In this document: positions 56,501 to 64,000 of the stretch, piece after piece | Numbering within the stretch: the first letter of the stretch is position 1 | Layout: each line of letters starts with the position of its first letter | Assembly: GCA_938003835.1 (NCBI GenBank) | Contig: CALKXJ010000006.1 | Coordinates: 1-64,000 of the forward strand | Length of the DNA: 64,000 nucleotides | Source of the DNA: an uncultured Bryobacteraceae bacterium | GTDB taxonomy: Bacteria > Acidobacteriota > Terriglobia > Bryobacterales > Bryobacteraceae | Reading direction: 5' to 3' | Made by a program: the position numbers and the translations under genes | The notes under the pieces: model-generated | Databases searched by the model: none | What the model was told of the DNA's origin: nothing | What the model saw: only the letters and a program-made list of their open reading frames with translations

Positions 56501-56815
56501 CCGCTCGCGCGCCGCGCGGAGAGAAGCCGCCCAGGCGGCACGCCGTTGCTCGAGCTCCGTTTCTCGAATCTTGCCCCCGAAGCGGATCAACAGCTCGAGC
56601 CGCTGCTCCGCCCAAGCGCGAGGACCGCCTTCGGTCTGTTCCCAGCGCTCCAGAATCTCCTGCTGCGGCTGATTTCGGAGCCAGATCCAGTAACGAGGAG
56701 GTTGCTTCACGTCCGATTCGGCCGGTGCGCTTCGAGCGGTCGGCAGCAGCCAGATCGACAAGCCGTACAAACAGAGTGATAGAAAGCTATGTCGAAATAG
56801 ACACACTCTACTCAT
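53561..56815 (-). CDS. Secreted subtilisin-fold protein lacking the catalytic His and Ser
   Basis: 1084 residues with a signal peptide (ending ARSAP). Residues about 120-170 look like an inhibitor-type propeptide. The S8 fold is recognisable: VAILDSGVNVGHP (Asp229), GSGTAVASLIAG and SRYSARGPASDGRRKPDVAAPG. The catalytic histidine of GHGT is Ser272 and the serine of GTS is Ala456 (ATASAAAALAG). After it come a CARDB-like domain (TVSCAPPARVPVGV), a BACON-like module (LSLEARAEDAPIRRQV) and a TIGR03437-type end. It is probably not a protease but a binding or scaffold protein. Confidence 0.85.
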   Translation of the reverse strand: MSRVCLFRHSFLSLCLYGLSIWLLPTARSAPAESDVKQPPRYWIWLRNQPQQEILERWEQTEGGPRAWAEQRLELLIRFGGKIRETELEQRRAAWAASLRAARERAFGEIERQIRPEQEAVSSLVEKLGGKVVKKYSLWNLLVAELAEEPGEVLARHPLVAKVHREPPPVKLETAPVEEPPRERLGAGRLSAAEHTQTTPRDPAGLSMGAGPLWQRGLIGRGEWVAILDSGVNVGHPMFRGLQVEGRTFLTRGSRDPGFRDVLDWQVDRVGSGTAVASLIAGQGAPGGWEQYKGVAWGVSGLLVLKCGHLWQSDERLEISLNFQDLLEAFEWLVRHRPDVKVVYALPFSFLEYFAASSGIFMPVRSGSVLEESRLSQPSRTREVLDWEGGQASLLTTAAINTKGTADRGDDEVSRYSARGPASDGRRKPDVAAPGTGFWFARHDSDGMREIPTATASAAAALAGAGALLRQAGVRDPLALKALLINTARGVETWREDWGWGAVDLERAYAEREQVIGERIPHNRALFYLGSARGRFTATLAWQRAIAAYPTPAEHDRPLAGCLADLDLSAYRESGGLLAASIGTIDSVERVSTSATGAVLLKVRYKGSPCRNIEPFALAVSEPGFRAVSGPSLTVSCAPPARVPVGVNFTLSCTVRNTGELPAGGVRVSLELPVGSTTTEINLGEIPAGQSAQASWSVRAPAAAGPFNGRATVSATAFEESFTASTAVALTAVAAGADTGPVFHLDPSRLSLEARAEDAPIRRQVRISNAGTGALAWRAASNQPWLRLSTADGSAPSNVEITILPGLLAAQRNIGTVTFSAAGAVSQSLVVVVQLIGLPSTAPVVTEVLSDGSFLPEFAPGAWVAIKGVRLASGDPRIWRAEEIVGDRLPVELDGVRVNIGGRPAAIYYVSPTQLNVQAPDDDAEGEVEVEVITPAGRSRATGVRRRWAPAVFTFQAGERLFVAALHNADYVLVAPENAFAGYLTRPARSGDVLQLYVTGLGTNTDPPAPSGRTLASPATVRDEVRVWIGEREAAVLWAGLVSPGLYQINLRVPAALEAGEHTVDLQVGGSARIRSQGRLPVAP

Positions 56816-56891
56816 TGCCCAGAGGAAAGGATCGGAAAGCAGAGATCCCAGTTTCGCTTTCCTATCTTGACTTGACTAAACCCAGCCCGAA

Positions 56892-56921
56892 ATTGTAGCC
56901 GGATGAGGAGTAGCTTGTCAA
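56892..56921 (-). promoter_or_regulatory. Sigma-70 promoter of the subtilase-like gene
   Basis: TTGACA (56916-56921) and TACAAT (56892-56897) on the minus strand, 18 bases apart, about 75 bases before the start. The same gap carries two overlapping TTGACT copies on the plus strand that may serve psd, without a clear -10 box. Confidence 0.7.
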
Positions 56922-57056
56922 TAGGACGTGAGGAACCCACCCCAGCCGCGACCACCGCGTCGATGGGTGCAGCATGCCGGTCGGGCAACGCTCTCCCGTT
57001 TCGCTGCCCGATTCGCCCGCGGCGGATTTGCGAGAATGGAAGGCGGCAAATCGTCC

Positions 57057-57662
57057 ATGGTCCGGACCGGCCTGTATTACGCCATTGCGCTGACGGCGGG
57101 CGGGCTCGCTCTCGCCTGGCTGACCCGTCCTGCTTGGGCAATACCTCTCTATCTGGCCGCGGCTTTCTGCCTCTATTTCTTCCGCGACCCGGAGCGTGCT
57201 ATCCCTGAGGGGCCTGTTGCCGTGGCTCCGGCCGACGGAAGGATTGTCGCCCTGGCGGCGGAACCCGGCGGCGCCACCCGCCTGAGCATCTTTCTTAGCG
57301 TCTTTGACGTGCATGTAAATCGCGCACCCATCGCCGGAACGATCGCGAGGGTGGAATACAAGCCGGGCCGCTTCCATGTGGCGAGCCGGGATGTCGCCTC
57401 GATCGAGAACGAGCACAATGCGGTGACGCTCGAAGGGGACGGCAGCCGCGTTGTTTTCAAGCAGATCGCCGGCATCGTCGCCCGGCGGATCGTCTTTTAC
57501 AAGAAACCGGGAGACCGCGTCGAAAAAGGCGAGCGCGTAGGCCTGATCCAGTTCGGCTCGCGCCTGGACCTGGTGCTCGGCCCGGAGTGGGAGATCCTGG
57601 TGCGCCGGGGGGACAGAGTCCGGGCCGGATCGAGCATCGTCGCCCGGAGGAAGAACTCATGA
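57057..57662 (+). CDS. psd: Phosphatidylserine decarboxylase (short type)
   Basis: 201 residues. Two membrane helices (about 5-42) precede the catalytic part: FFRDPERAIPEGPVAVAPADGRIV, IFLSVFDVHVNRAPIAG and ENEHNAV. The self-cleavage site is FGS (Gly167-Ser168), where serine becomes the pyruvoyl group. It makes phosphatidylethanolamine. ATG at 57036 is the alternative start. It overlaps pssA by 4 bp, the next gene of the same pathway. Confidence 0.92.
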   Translation: MVRTGLYYAIALTAGGLALAWLTRPAWAIPLYLAAAFCLYFFRDPERAIPEGPVAVAPADGRIVALAAEPGGATRLSIFLSVFDVHVNRAPIAGTIARVEYKPGRFHVASRDVASIENEHNAVTLEGDGSRVVFKQIAGIVARRIVFYKKPGDRVEKGERVGLIQFGSRLDLVLGPEWEILVRRGDRVRAGSSIVARRKNS

Positions 57663-58543
57663 GCGAGGCCCGAGCCGGCCGGACTCCGGAGCGCCGACCT
57701 CGCCGCGCCGCTTATGCCCTGCCGGCGCTGTTCACCGCCGGCAATCTCTTCCTTGGCTTTCTGTCGGTGCTCCAGTCTTTCGAGGGGGTGATGCTGGCCA
57801 AGTCCGGCGAGCTGGGCTTCAACCCGCATTTCCGCCTGGCCGCCATCTGCATCGGCATCGCGGTCTTTCTCGATGGCCTCGACGGCTGGATCGCGCGCCT
57901 GACGAACACCGTCAGCGCCTTTGGGCGGGAGCTCGATTCGCTGGCCGACGTGATCACCTTTGGTGTCGCGCCGACGGTGCTCGCTTTCTCCTGGGGGATC
58001 GCCTTCGTCGATGGCAGCTCACCGGCTCATCTTCAGGATCACATCCGGCGCGCGGGCTACTTCTTCTCGTTCCTCTTCCTGCTGTGTGGCGCCGCGCGAC
58101 TGGCGCGCTTTAACATCCAGACCGATCCCGTACCGAAGAACCCCGGCCCGCCGGGGCGCAAGTACTTCGTGGGTCTGCCGATCCCCGCGGCCGCCGGCAT
58201 GATCGCCTCGATCACCTACGCCTCGGGTTCGACGCCTATCGAGTGGTGGCCGTTGTCGGTGGCCTGGCTCGCGCTGCTCGCCGTGCTCTCCCTGCTGATG
58301 GTGAGCACCTGGCGCTACCGCAGCTTTAAGGATTTGAACCTGCTCCGGCCGCGGTCGCCGCGCACGGTGGTGGTGCTCGGCAGCCTGATCTATCTGATCT
58401 GGAACTACTCCCAGGTTGTGCTGCTGGCGATGGCGATCACCTACGTGGGCAGCGGGATCGTGGTGCGGATTGGCGGCGTCCTCCGCCGGCGTTTCCATCC
58501 CCACCCGGCGCCGCCCGGCCCGGCGATGGAGTCCTCGGCTTAG
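57659..58543 (+). CDS. pssA: CDP-diacylglycerol-serine O-phosphatidyltransferase
   Basis: 294 residues with about seven membrane segments. The CDP-alcohol phosphotransferase motif is complete: DGLDGWIARLTNT and then FGRELDSLADVITFG, with the D-G-x2-A-R-x8-G-x3-D-x3-D spacing. It makes phosphatidylserine, the substrate of Psd, upstream in the same operon. The C-terminal tail is basic and proline-rich. It starts inside the psd stop (ATGA). Confidence 0.93.
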   Translation: MSEARAGRTPERRPRRAAYALPALFTAGNLFLGFLSVLQSFEGVMLAKSGELGFNPHFRLAAICIGIAVFLDGLDGWIARLTNTVSAFGRELDSLADVITFGVAPTVLAFSWGIAFVDGSSPAHLQDHIRRAGYFFSFLFLLCGAARLARFNIQTDPVPKNPGPPGRKYFVGLPIPAAAGMIASITYASGSTPIEWWPLSVAWLALLAVLSLLMVSTWRYRSFKDLNLLRPRSPRTVVVLGSLIYLIWNYSQVVLLAMAITYVGSGIVVRIGGVLRRRFHPHPAPPGPAMESSA

Positions 58544-58552
58544 AGTGCCGCC

Positions 58553-59572
58553 ATGGCCCTTGCGAACGTGGCGATCGTCGGCGGCGACACGCTGCTTGCG
58601 CGCGAGCTCGAGACGGTCTTTTCCGAGCGCGCCCCCGAGGTGGCCCTGCTCAAGACCGGCTTCGAGCAGGAGGAGCGTAACGCCAGGCTTGCGCGTGACG
58701 AGGAAGTCGAGGTGGTGCTCGCCTTCGACGAGGCGATCCTGGAGGCGACGCGCGTGGTGATTCTGGCGGGCACCGGCGAGACCAGCCGGAAGGCCCACCG
58801 TTTCGTCACCCGCCGGCGACCGCATCCCGCCATCATCGATCTCACCTATGCGCTCGAGGAAGAGGCGGCGGCCCGGCTGCGGGCTCCGCTGGCCGAACCC
58901 GCCGAGACGGCTGGGGAGCCGGGCGATCTGTTCGTCATCGCCCATCCGGCGGCGGTCGTACTCGCCGCCTTCTTCCGCCGGCTCGCGGCGCGGCACGCCG
59001 TCCGGCGCTGGCTGGTTCACGTCTTCGAACCGGCCAGCGAGCGGGGCAAGGTGGGCGTCGAGGAACTCCAGCAGCAGACGGTCCACCTGCTGTCGTTTCG
59101 CGCCCTTCCCAAACGCGTGTTCGACGAGCAGCTCAGTTTCAACCTCCTGGCGCGCTACGGCAGCGACGCCCCGCACAGTCTCCAGTCGATCGAAGCGCGG
59201 CTGGAGCGCCATCTGGCCACGCTGCTGGCGCGGGCGAACCTCATTCCCATGCCGTCGCTGCGGCTGATTCAGGCCCCGGTTTTCCACGGCCACAGCTTCT
59301 CGGTCTGGGTGGAATTCGACCAGCCGCCGGAGGTCGCCGCTCTGGCGGCGTCGCTCGCCTCGGACCTCATCGAGGTGCGGAGCGCGGAGGAGGAGCCGCC
59401 CACGAACGTGGGCGTGGCCGGCCAGAGCGGCATGACCGTGGGCCTGATTGAAATCGACCGCAACGATCCGCGCTCGGCCTGGTTCTGGATCGTGGCCGAC
59501 AACCACCGGATGACGGCGGAGAACACCGTGCGGCTTGCGCAGACGATTCTCGCAGGCGAGGGAGGCCGATGA
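58553..59572 (+). CDS. Aspartate-semialdehyde dehydrogenase-like protein without the catalytic cysteine
   Basis: 339 residues. An N-terminal NAD(P)-type fold (NVAIVGGDTLLAREL) is followed by a dimerisation domain with FEPASERGKVGVEELQQQT and HGHSFSVWVEF. The active-site box of true ASD enzymes (NPNCS) reads HPAAVV (131-136), so the cysteine is missing. The overall pattern resembles the USG-1 paralogs. It overlaps lptE by 4 bp. A non-enzymatic role in the envelope operon is inferred. Confidence 0.85.
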   Translation: MALANVAIVGGDTLLARELETVFSERAPEVALLKTGFEQEERNARLARDEEVEVVLAFDEAILEATRVVILAGTGETSRKAHRFVTRRRPHPAIIDLTYALEEEAAARLRAPLAEPAETAGEPGDLFVIAHPAAVVLAAFFRRLAARHAVRRWLVHVFEPASERGKVGVEELQQQTVHLLSFRALPKRVFDEQLSFNLLARYGSDAPHSLQSIEARLERHLATLLARANLIPMPSLRLIQAPVFHGHSFSVWVEFDQPPEVAALAASLASDLIEVRSAEEEPPTNVGVAGQSGMTVGLIEIDRNDPRSAWFWIVADNHRMTAENTVRLAQTILAGEGGR

Positions 59573-60084
59573 GGCGCCTGGCGCTGGCCGCTGCCGCGTC
59601 GCTGGCCCTAGCCGGCTGCGGCTACCATGTCGCCGGGCGGGCCGATCTCGTGCCGCGGCACGTCCGGACCATTGCCATCCCGGCGTTCGCCAACGCCACG
59701 ATCCATTACACGCTCACCCAGAGCCTGCCGGAGGCCATCGGGCGCGAATTCATTCGGCGGACGCGCTACCGCATCGTCGCCAATCCGGCTGAAGCGGACG
59801 CTGCGCTTGAGGGCGCCGTCCTTCAGTACTTCTCCTACCCGACCGTGACCGATCCGGCCACGGGCCGCGCTGCCGGCGTGCAGATGATCCTCGTGCTCGA
59901 TATCAAATTGCGCGAGGTCACCACCGGCTCGGTCCTGTTCGAGCGGCCCGGCCTGGTGGTGCAGCATCGCTATGAGATCAGCTCCGACCAGCTCGCTTAC
60001 CTCGAGGAAAGCGAAGCGGCCTTCGAACGCATCTCCGCCGAGGTCGCCCGCTCGGTGGTGAGCGCCATTCTAGAGAACTTCTGA
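59569..60084 (+). CDS. lptE: LPS assembly lipoprotein LptE
   Basis: 171 residues with a lipobox (LALAGC, Cys17) followed by GYHVAGRADLVPRHVRTIAIPAF, the LptE opening. The body has EFIRRTRYRIVANPAEADAALEG and a helix near the end. LptE plugs the LptD barrel that inserts lipopolysaccharide. Its presence implies an LPS-bearing outer membrane. It overlaps its neighbours on both sides (start by 4 bases, stop by 1 base). Confidence 0.9.
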   Translation: MRRLALAAAASLALAGCGYHVAGRADLVPRHVRTIAIPAFANATIHYTLTQSLPEAIGREFIRRTRYRIVANPAEADAALEGAVLQYFSYPTVTDPATGRAAGVQMILVLDIKLREVTTGSVLFERPGLVVQHRYEISSDQLAYLEESEAAFERISAEVARSVVSAILENF

Positions 60085-61139
60085 TGACGCCGGCGCAGTT
60101 TCTGGAGAGGCTCAACCGGCAAGGCCCTCCCGCCCTCTGCCTGTTCGTCGGCGCCGAGGCGTATCTGCGCGACCGCTGCCGGCGCGCGCTGCTCGAACGT
60201 GCTCTGCCTCGAGAGCTCCGCGAAGCGGGTTACACGCGTCTCGATCTCGACGAAGTGACGCTCGCCGAGGTTGTCGACGACGCCTGCTCGCTTTCCCTGT
60301 TTGCGCCGCAGCGCGTGATTTGGGTCAGTTCGGCCGAGGTGCTGCTTGCTCGCGCCGCACGCCGGGGAAGCCGCGAGGAGCCCGACGAGGCGCTGGCGCT
60401 GCTCGAGCGCTATGCGAAGCGGCCGTCCCCGGGCGTGGTTCTGGTCCTCGAAGCCGGCCGCTACGACTATGAAGGTGAAGGAAAAAAGCGGCTGGAGCGG
60501 CTTCAGGAGATGCTCGCCTTCATCCGCGATCAGGTGGTGCTGGCACGGCTCGATACGAACGAGGCGCGGCGACTGGCGGCGGAGCTGGCCGCCGAGGCCG
60601 GCTTGCGGCTCGGGCAGGCCGAACTCGCCCTGCTGGTGGAGGCCGCCGGAGGCGAGGCGACCCGCATTGCCAACGAGATCGAGAAGCTCAGCCTCTATGC
60701 GGGCCGCGGCGGTTCGGTCTCGGTGGAGGAGATTGCCCGGCTTGTGCCGAGCGCCCAGGCCACCACCATTTTCGCTTTGGTCAACGCCCTCGGGCGGGGC
60801 GACCGCCGGGCGGCCCTGGGCGCGCTCGATCTGCTGGTGCGCCAGGGCGAGTATCTGCCGCTGGCCCTGGCCTTTTTGAACACGCTGTTCCGCCAGGCGC
60901 TGGTGGCCCGGGAGGCCGGCCTTCGCACGCCTCCGCAGATTCAGGCGCATTTCAGCCGGATGGGCGTGGCGATGTGGCCGGCGCGCGCCCGCGAGATCGC
61001 CGAAACTGCCGCGACGTTCTCGCCCGAGGGTCTCCGCGCGAGGCTAATCCAGATCCACGAGGCCGACAGGGCGCTTCGCGACGCGCGCCCGGACGACCGG
61101 ATCGTCATGGAGCGGCTCGTGCTCGCGCTCACCGCATAA
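60084..61139 (+). CDS. holA: DNA polymerase III subunit delta
   Basis: 351 residues. The sequence ALCLFVGAEAYLRDRCRRAL opens the ATPase-like domain, and the helical C-terminal domain has LLVEAAGGEATRIANEIEKLSLYAG, then FALVNALGRGDRRAALGALDLLVRQGE and YLPLALAFLNTLFRQ. HolA opens the sliding clamp in the clamp loader. It starts at the last base of the lptE stop; lptE-holA is a common pairing. Confidence 0.92.
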   Translation: MTPAQFLERLNRQGPPALCLFVGAEAYLRDRCRRALLERALPRELREAGYTRLDLDEVTLAEVVDDACSLSLFAPQRVIWVSSAEVLLARAARRGSREEPDEALALLERYAKRPSPGVVLVLEAGRYDYEGEGKKRLERLQEMLAFIRDQVVLARLDTNEARRLAAELAAEAGLRLGQAELALLVEAAGGEATRIANEIEKLSLYAGRGGSVSVEEIARLVPSAQATTIFALVNALGRGDRRAALGALDLLVRQGEYLPLALAFLNTLFRQALVAREAGLRTPPQIQAHFSRMGVAMWPARAREIAETAATFSPEGLRARLIQIHEADRALRDARPDDRIVMERLVLALTA

Positions 61140-61242
61140 CAAACGCGTTTCACTGCTTTATACTCGAAGAGGGAGTCCGCTCAGGCGGCCCCTCCGGCGT
61201 TCGAAATCGGCTTCAAGCTCCAGCTCGAATTCAGGTCGCTCG

Positions 61243-62061
61243 ATGATGAGGCTCCAGGCTGCTTTCGGATTCGGTTTGCTGCTTGCCGCGGTGGCTGCTC
61301 CGGCGAAAGAAGCTCGCGCCAATGACGACCCGATCATTCCTGCGGGGCAGGGTGCGACGCTAAAAGGGCCGAGGGCGGAGGATACAAGCATCCGCTGGCG
61401 GCCGGTGTTGCGCGAGGCGGCCATGCTGTTCGGCATGACGCAAGGCTTCCGGCTCATCACCCAGGCCGACACGCGCGAGTCGCTCCGGGGCCCGTTCTTC
61501 AGGGATTACATCGAGTCGCTCAAGGGGCTCGGCGGCTGGGGCGATGACGATCCGCCGCTCACCAACTACGTCGCCCATCCCATCCAGGGTTCCGTCTGCA
61601 CGTGGATGCTGGTGCACCACGACCCCAAGGGCGCTCCGCTCGAGTTCAAGATGAACCGGGCTTACTGGCGGAGCCGGCTCAAAGGCCTGGGATTCAGCGC
61701 GGCCTACAGTACTTTCTATGAGCTCGGCCCCCTCGGCGACGCCGCCATCGGAAACCTGGGCATGCGGCGGGACTACAAAGGCATGGTGGACGTCGTCATC
61801 ACGCCCACCGTCGGGCTGGCCTGGCATCTGACCGAGGACGCGCTGGATCGATACTTCATCCGCTGGCTGGAGCAGCGGACCGCCAGCCCGGTGGTCAACG
61901 CTTTGACCCGAACGTGGCTCAATCCCACCCGGTCCTTCGCCAACATCCTCCGGCTCCGCCGTCCTTGGGAGCGCGAAACGCGTCCCGGCGTCCTGCGCGT
62001 TCGGGACCTGCACCGCGAACAGCGGACCGGCGCCGGCATCAACGGCGTGGATAGTCCATAA
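61243..62061 (+). CDS. Exported protein of unknown function
   Basis: 272 residues (a second ATG lies at 61246) with a signal peptide ending EARA. Aromatic and glycine-rich segments such as DDPPLTNYVAHPIQGSVCTWMLV, YWRSRLKGLGFSAAYSTFYELGPLG and YKGMVDVVITPTVGLAWHLTEDALDRYF recall small membrane-associated DUF3943/DUF2279-type proteins, but I cannot place it in a family. Its last 23 bases overlap the convergent glycosyltransferase gene. The gap 61140-61242 holds a TATACT resembling a -10 box without a clear partner. Confidence 0.6.
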   Translation: MMRLQAAFGFGLLLAAVAAPAKEARANDDPIIPAGQGATLKGPRAEDTSIRWRPVLREAAMLFGMTQGFRLITQADTRESLRGPFFRDYIESLKGLGGWGDDDPPLTNYVAHPIQGSVCTWMLVHHDPKGAPLEFKMNRAYWRSRLKGLGFSAAYSTFYELGPLGDAAIGNLGMRRDYKGMVDVVITPTVGLAWHLTEDALDRYFIRWLEQRTASPVVNALTRTWLNPTRSFANILRLRRPWERETRPGVLRVRDLHREQRTGAGINGVDSP

Positions 62062-63739
62062 GGGGCACCGGTTTGTTGGTCACCAGCAGGCGGCCTGCCG
62101 ACTCGGCCGCCACGAACGCCGGCTCGAGCCTGAGCTCCGCGACGCGAGCTGCCCGGACGATCAGCCACGTGCGTCCCGGTTGACGCCATCGTGCGAGGAG
62201 TTCCTCGCGCTCCATGAGCAGGCGCGGGGCGTCCGGATAGCGCAGGCCGGCCGCCAGGGACGGCGCATCCCCTTCGCAGACGTGTAGGAGAACGGGGGCA
62301 TAGAAGTTGACCGAGTTGGCCGTCTCATAGTCGCCGAAAACGGCCACAAGATCCTCCGGTCGCGCCTGGCTCGCCAGCACCAGACCGAAGGGCTTCGAGG
62401 AGACTACCGGCTCGGCGGCCCGGATGCTATAAGCGGCAGCACCTCCGAAGACCATCATGCCCGCGGTGAGAGCGGCCACGCTCCAGCGGCGCGCGAGGAA
62501 AAATCCCGCCGCGAGAGCCAGCGAAACCACCGCGGCCACCATTGCAAGCTGCCGGAGTAGCTCCGGCGGGAAGTCCGTGAGGATGCTGAAGTCTCTGGCG
62601 TGAGTTCGTTCCGGATGGCCGTTGCTGGCGTCGAGGCCGTAGCCGGTGATCGAAACGAGCGCCAGCAAAACTGCCGCCGCAGCCAGCAGGATGCCCAAAG
62701 TTGCCAAAGCTTTTCGCTCCCAGACGGACGCGCCCGGCGCGCCCGCCAGCCTCATCCCCGCCAGGATGGCCAGCGGGGGCAGCATGGGAAATGCGTAGTG
62801 CTCGAGGCGCGAAGAGGCGGAGAAGAACACGAACGCCAGGCCGACCCAACAAGCCGGCAAAACGGCCGCCCGTCCAAGGCGGCGTGCTCCGACCAGAAAC
62901 AAGCTCCAAGGGAACGCCCATACCGGCAGCAGCGCCCAGAACAGCACGAGCGGCACGGACTCATAGTCCACCGGTTCCCGCTTGCCCAGGAAGCGCAGAA
63001 TCTGCTCCTGGTAAAAATAGACGCGCAGGAAGCCGGGATTGCGCCACTCCATCGCGATGTGCCAGGGAAGCGCGAGCGCGGCAAATAGCAGGGCTCCGGC
63101 GAGCAGCCAGCGCCACGGGAGCTTCGGCAACCGGCGTTGAACCGCAGCCTGGAGGGCGATGACGCCGGCGGCCAGAGCTGGGCCGAGCAGACCTTTGGCG
63201 AGAAAGGCCCCGGCGGCGGCGGCGAAGAGGCCGAGCACCGCAGGCGGGCGCGGACGCTCGGCCCGGTCCACAAGGACAGAGCAGTACATGGCGAGCGTCA
63301 AGAAGAACACGAGCAGGATGTCGTGCATCACTTCGAGAGTGAACAGGAAGGTTCCCACCGAGAGGGCAAAGGCGAGACCGGCCGCCATCCCGGCTTGGGG
63401 GCCCGCCAGCAGCTTGCCGATCCGCTGGACGAGAAACGTGGTGCCACAGACGCCGGCGATCGACGGGATGCGGGCGGCGAACTCGCTTTGTCCGAACAGA
63501 GTGTAGGAAAGGGCAATCAACCAGTACAGCAGCGGCGGTTTGTCGAACGACCGGACGCCGTTGACATAGGGGGTAATCCAATCACCCCGCTCGAGCATCT
63601 GCTGCGGGATGTGCACATAGATGCCCTCGTCGGCGTCGGCGATCGCACGCCCGATTGGGGTGAGCCCGTAGACGGCCGCCGCCGCGAGAACCGGGAGCCA
63701 CCCGGCCGGCCCTTTGGAGAGAGAGGCTAAACCCCCCAC
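62039..63739 (-). CDS. GT39/ArnT-like membrane glycosyltransferase
   Basis: 566 residues with about eleven membrane helices. The first periplasmic loop has the acidic pair of GT-C enzymes (IADADEGIYVHIPQQML) and FDKPPLLYWLIALSYTLFG, both typical of the PMT_2/ArnT family. It transfers a sugar from a lipid carrier to lipid A, a lipid or a protein. The GTG start overlaps the stop of the upstream epimerase by 13 bp. The C-terminal periplasmic domain spans about 425-566. Confidence 0.88.
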   Translation of the reverse strand: MGGLASLSKGPAGWLPVLAAAAVYGLTPIGRAIADADEGIYVHIPQQMLERGDWITPYVNGVRSFDKPPLLYWLIALSYTLFGQSEFAARIPSIAGVCGTTFLVQRIGKLLAGPQAGMAAGLAFALSVGTFLFTLEVMHDILLVFFLTLAMYCSVLVDRAERPRPPAVLGLFAAAAGAFLAKGLLGPALAAGVIALQAAVQRRLPKLPWRWLLAGALLFAALALPWHIAMEWRNPGFLRVYFYQEQILRFLGKREPVDYESVPLVLFWALLPVWAFPWSLFLVGARRLGRAAVLPACWVGLAFVFFSASSRLEHYAFPMLPPLAILAGMRLAGAPGASVWERKALATLGILLAAAAVLLALVSITGYGLDASNGHPERTHARDFSILTDFPPELLRQLAMVAAVVSLALAAGFFLARRWSVAALTAGMMVFGGAAAYSIRAAEPVVSSKPFGLVLASQARPEDLVAVFGDYETANSVNFYAPVLLHVCEGDAPSLAAGLRYPDAPRLLMEREELLARWRQPGRTWLIVRAARVAELRLEPAFVAAESAGRLLVTNKPVPLMDYPRR

Positions 63740-64000
63740 TTGGCCCGGAACCAGTCCACCGTGCGGCGCAGCCCTTCCTTGAACTCGATGAGGGGCTCCC
63801 AGCCGAGCTCGCGACGCGCTTTCTCGAAGCTGACCTCTTTGCCCGGGAAGTCGCCCGCCCGCGCGGGAACGAACTCGATGCGCACCTGCTCGCCGAGAAT
63901 CTCGCGGATGCCCTCGGCCACCTCGAGCACCGTGACGCGCCGCGCCCCCTCGATGTTGTAGGTTTCGTTCGCCGCCCGCTCGTCCATGGCCAGCAGGTGC
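63727..64000 (-). CDS. NAD-dependent sugar epimerase/dehydratase, C-terminal part
   Basis: The last 90 residues of an extended SDR-type enzyme, open to the window edge. HLLAMDERAANETYNIEGARRVTVLEVAEGI and FPGKEVSFEKARRELGWEP are the C-terminal signatures of UDP-glucose 4-epimerase/GDP-mannose dehydratase relatives. The active-site region is outside the window, so the exact reaction is open. It precedes the glycosyltransferase gene with an overlapping stop. Confidence 0.85.
   Translation of the reverse strand, partial: HLLAMDERAANETYNIEGARRVTVLEVAEGIREILGEQVRIEFVPARAGDFPGKEVSFEKARRELGWEPLIEFKEGLRRTVDWFRAKWGV

Overview
The window is high-GC, densely coded DNA from a bacterial chromosome. It most resembles an acidobacterium of the Solibacter/Bryobacter type. 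This is inferred from three things: two secreted proteins ending in the TIGR03437-like C-terminal module typical of that group, an Oar-like TonB-dependent receptor with a carboxypeptidase-regulatory N-terminus, and many Tat-exported enzymes (Gfo/Idh/MocA, enolase superfamily, amidohydrolases, DUF362). No database search was run; all family names come from reading motifs.

Layout. 1-816: groEL (partial) and groES, read leftward behind a CIRCE-like operator. 944-5724: a large secreted toroid/TIGR03437 protein, a Tat DUF362 protein and a DHDPS-family aldolase. 5736-7510: leftward Fo genes atpZ-atpI-atpB-atpE with their own terminator and no F1 genes. 7589-10839: gluconate-2-dehydrogenase-subunit-3-like protein, GMC dehydrogenase and a nine-heme cytochrome. 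10846-13543: HlyD-type adaptor, thioredoxin-fold protein, LamG protein. 13637-18449: a redox operon with a heme-tagged beta-barrel, monoheme cytochrome, Rieske protein, fused cytochrome b and hexaheme cytochrome. 18474-24565: propeller/PHP protein, NfeD-like protein, a decayed MNT/HEPN pair, an oxidoreductase and Kbl. 24659-26248: a CotH remnant cut off by a decayed IS1380-type element. 26249-36632: pentaheme cytochrome, ADP-ribosylglycohydrolase-like lipoprotein, a three-gene enolase/amidohydrolase operon, and a sugar-hydrolase-like protein facing a second enolase-superfamily enzyme. 36647-41056: PrmA, acyl-CoA synthetase, a coiled-coil protein, GalT, tRNA-Leu. 41137-48241: TonB receptor, glycosyltransferase, YggS, a DUF6599-like protein and a ferredoxin-fused aldo/keto reductase. 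48343-53564: HlyD adaptor, class I fumarase, tRNA-Phe, minimal zincin, Cmk, aspartate kinase. 53561-64000: a subtilase-fold protein without its catalytic pair, then psd-pssA-usg1-lptE-holA, an unknown exported protein, a GT39 transferase and the end of a sugar epimerase.

How the parts work together. The strongest theme is periplasmic electron transfer: five proteins carry 22 CxxCH heme motifs in total. The GMC module probably oxidises a polyol or sugar and passes electrons to its nine-heme cytochrome. The adjacent bc-type operon could take quinol electrons to the periplasm and, through the heme-tagged barrel, perhaps to the outer membrane. The second theme is scavenging and modification of sugars and organic acids by exported enzymes. 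The third is envelope building: phospholipid head groups (psd, pssA), LPS transport (lptE) and glycosyltransferases. Decayed genes (toxin-antitoxin, CotH, transposase, one unknown ORF) cluster in 21.3-26.2 kb and 32.9-33.4 kb and mark the unstable parts of the window.
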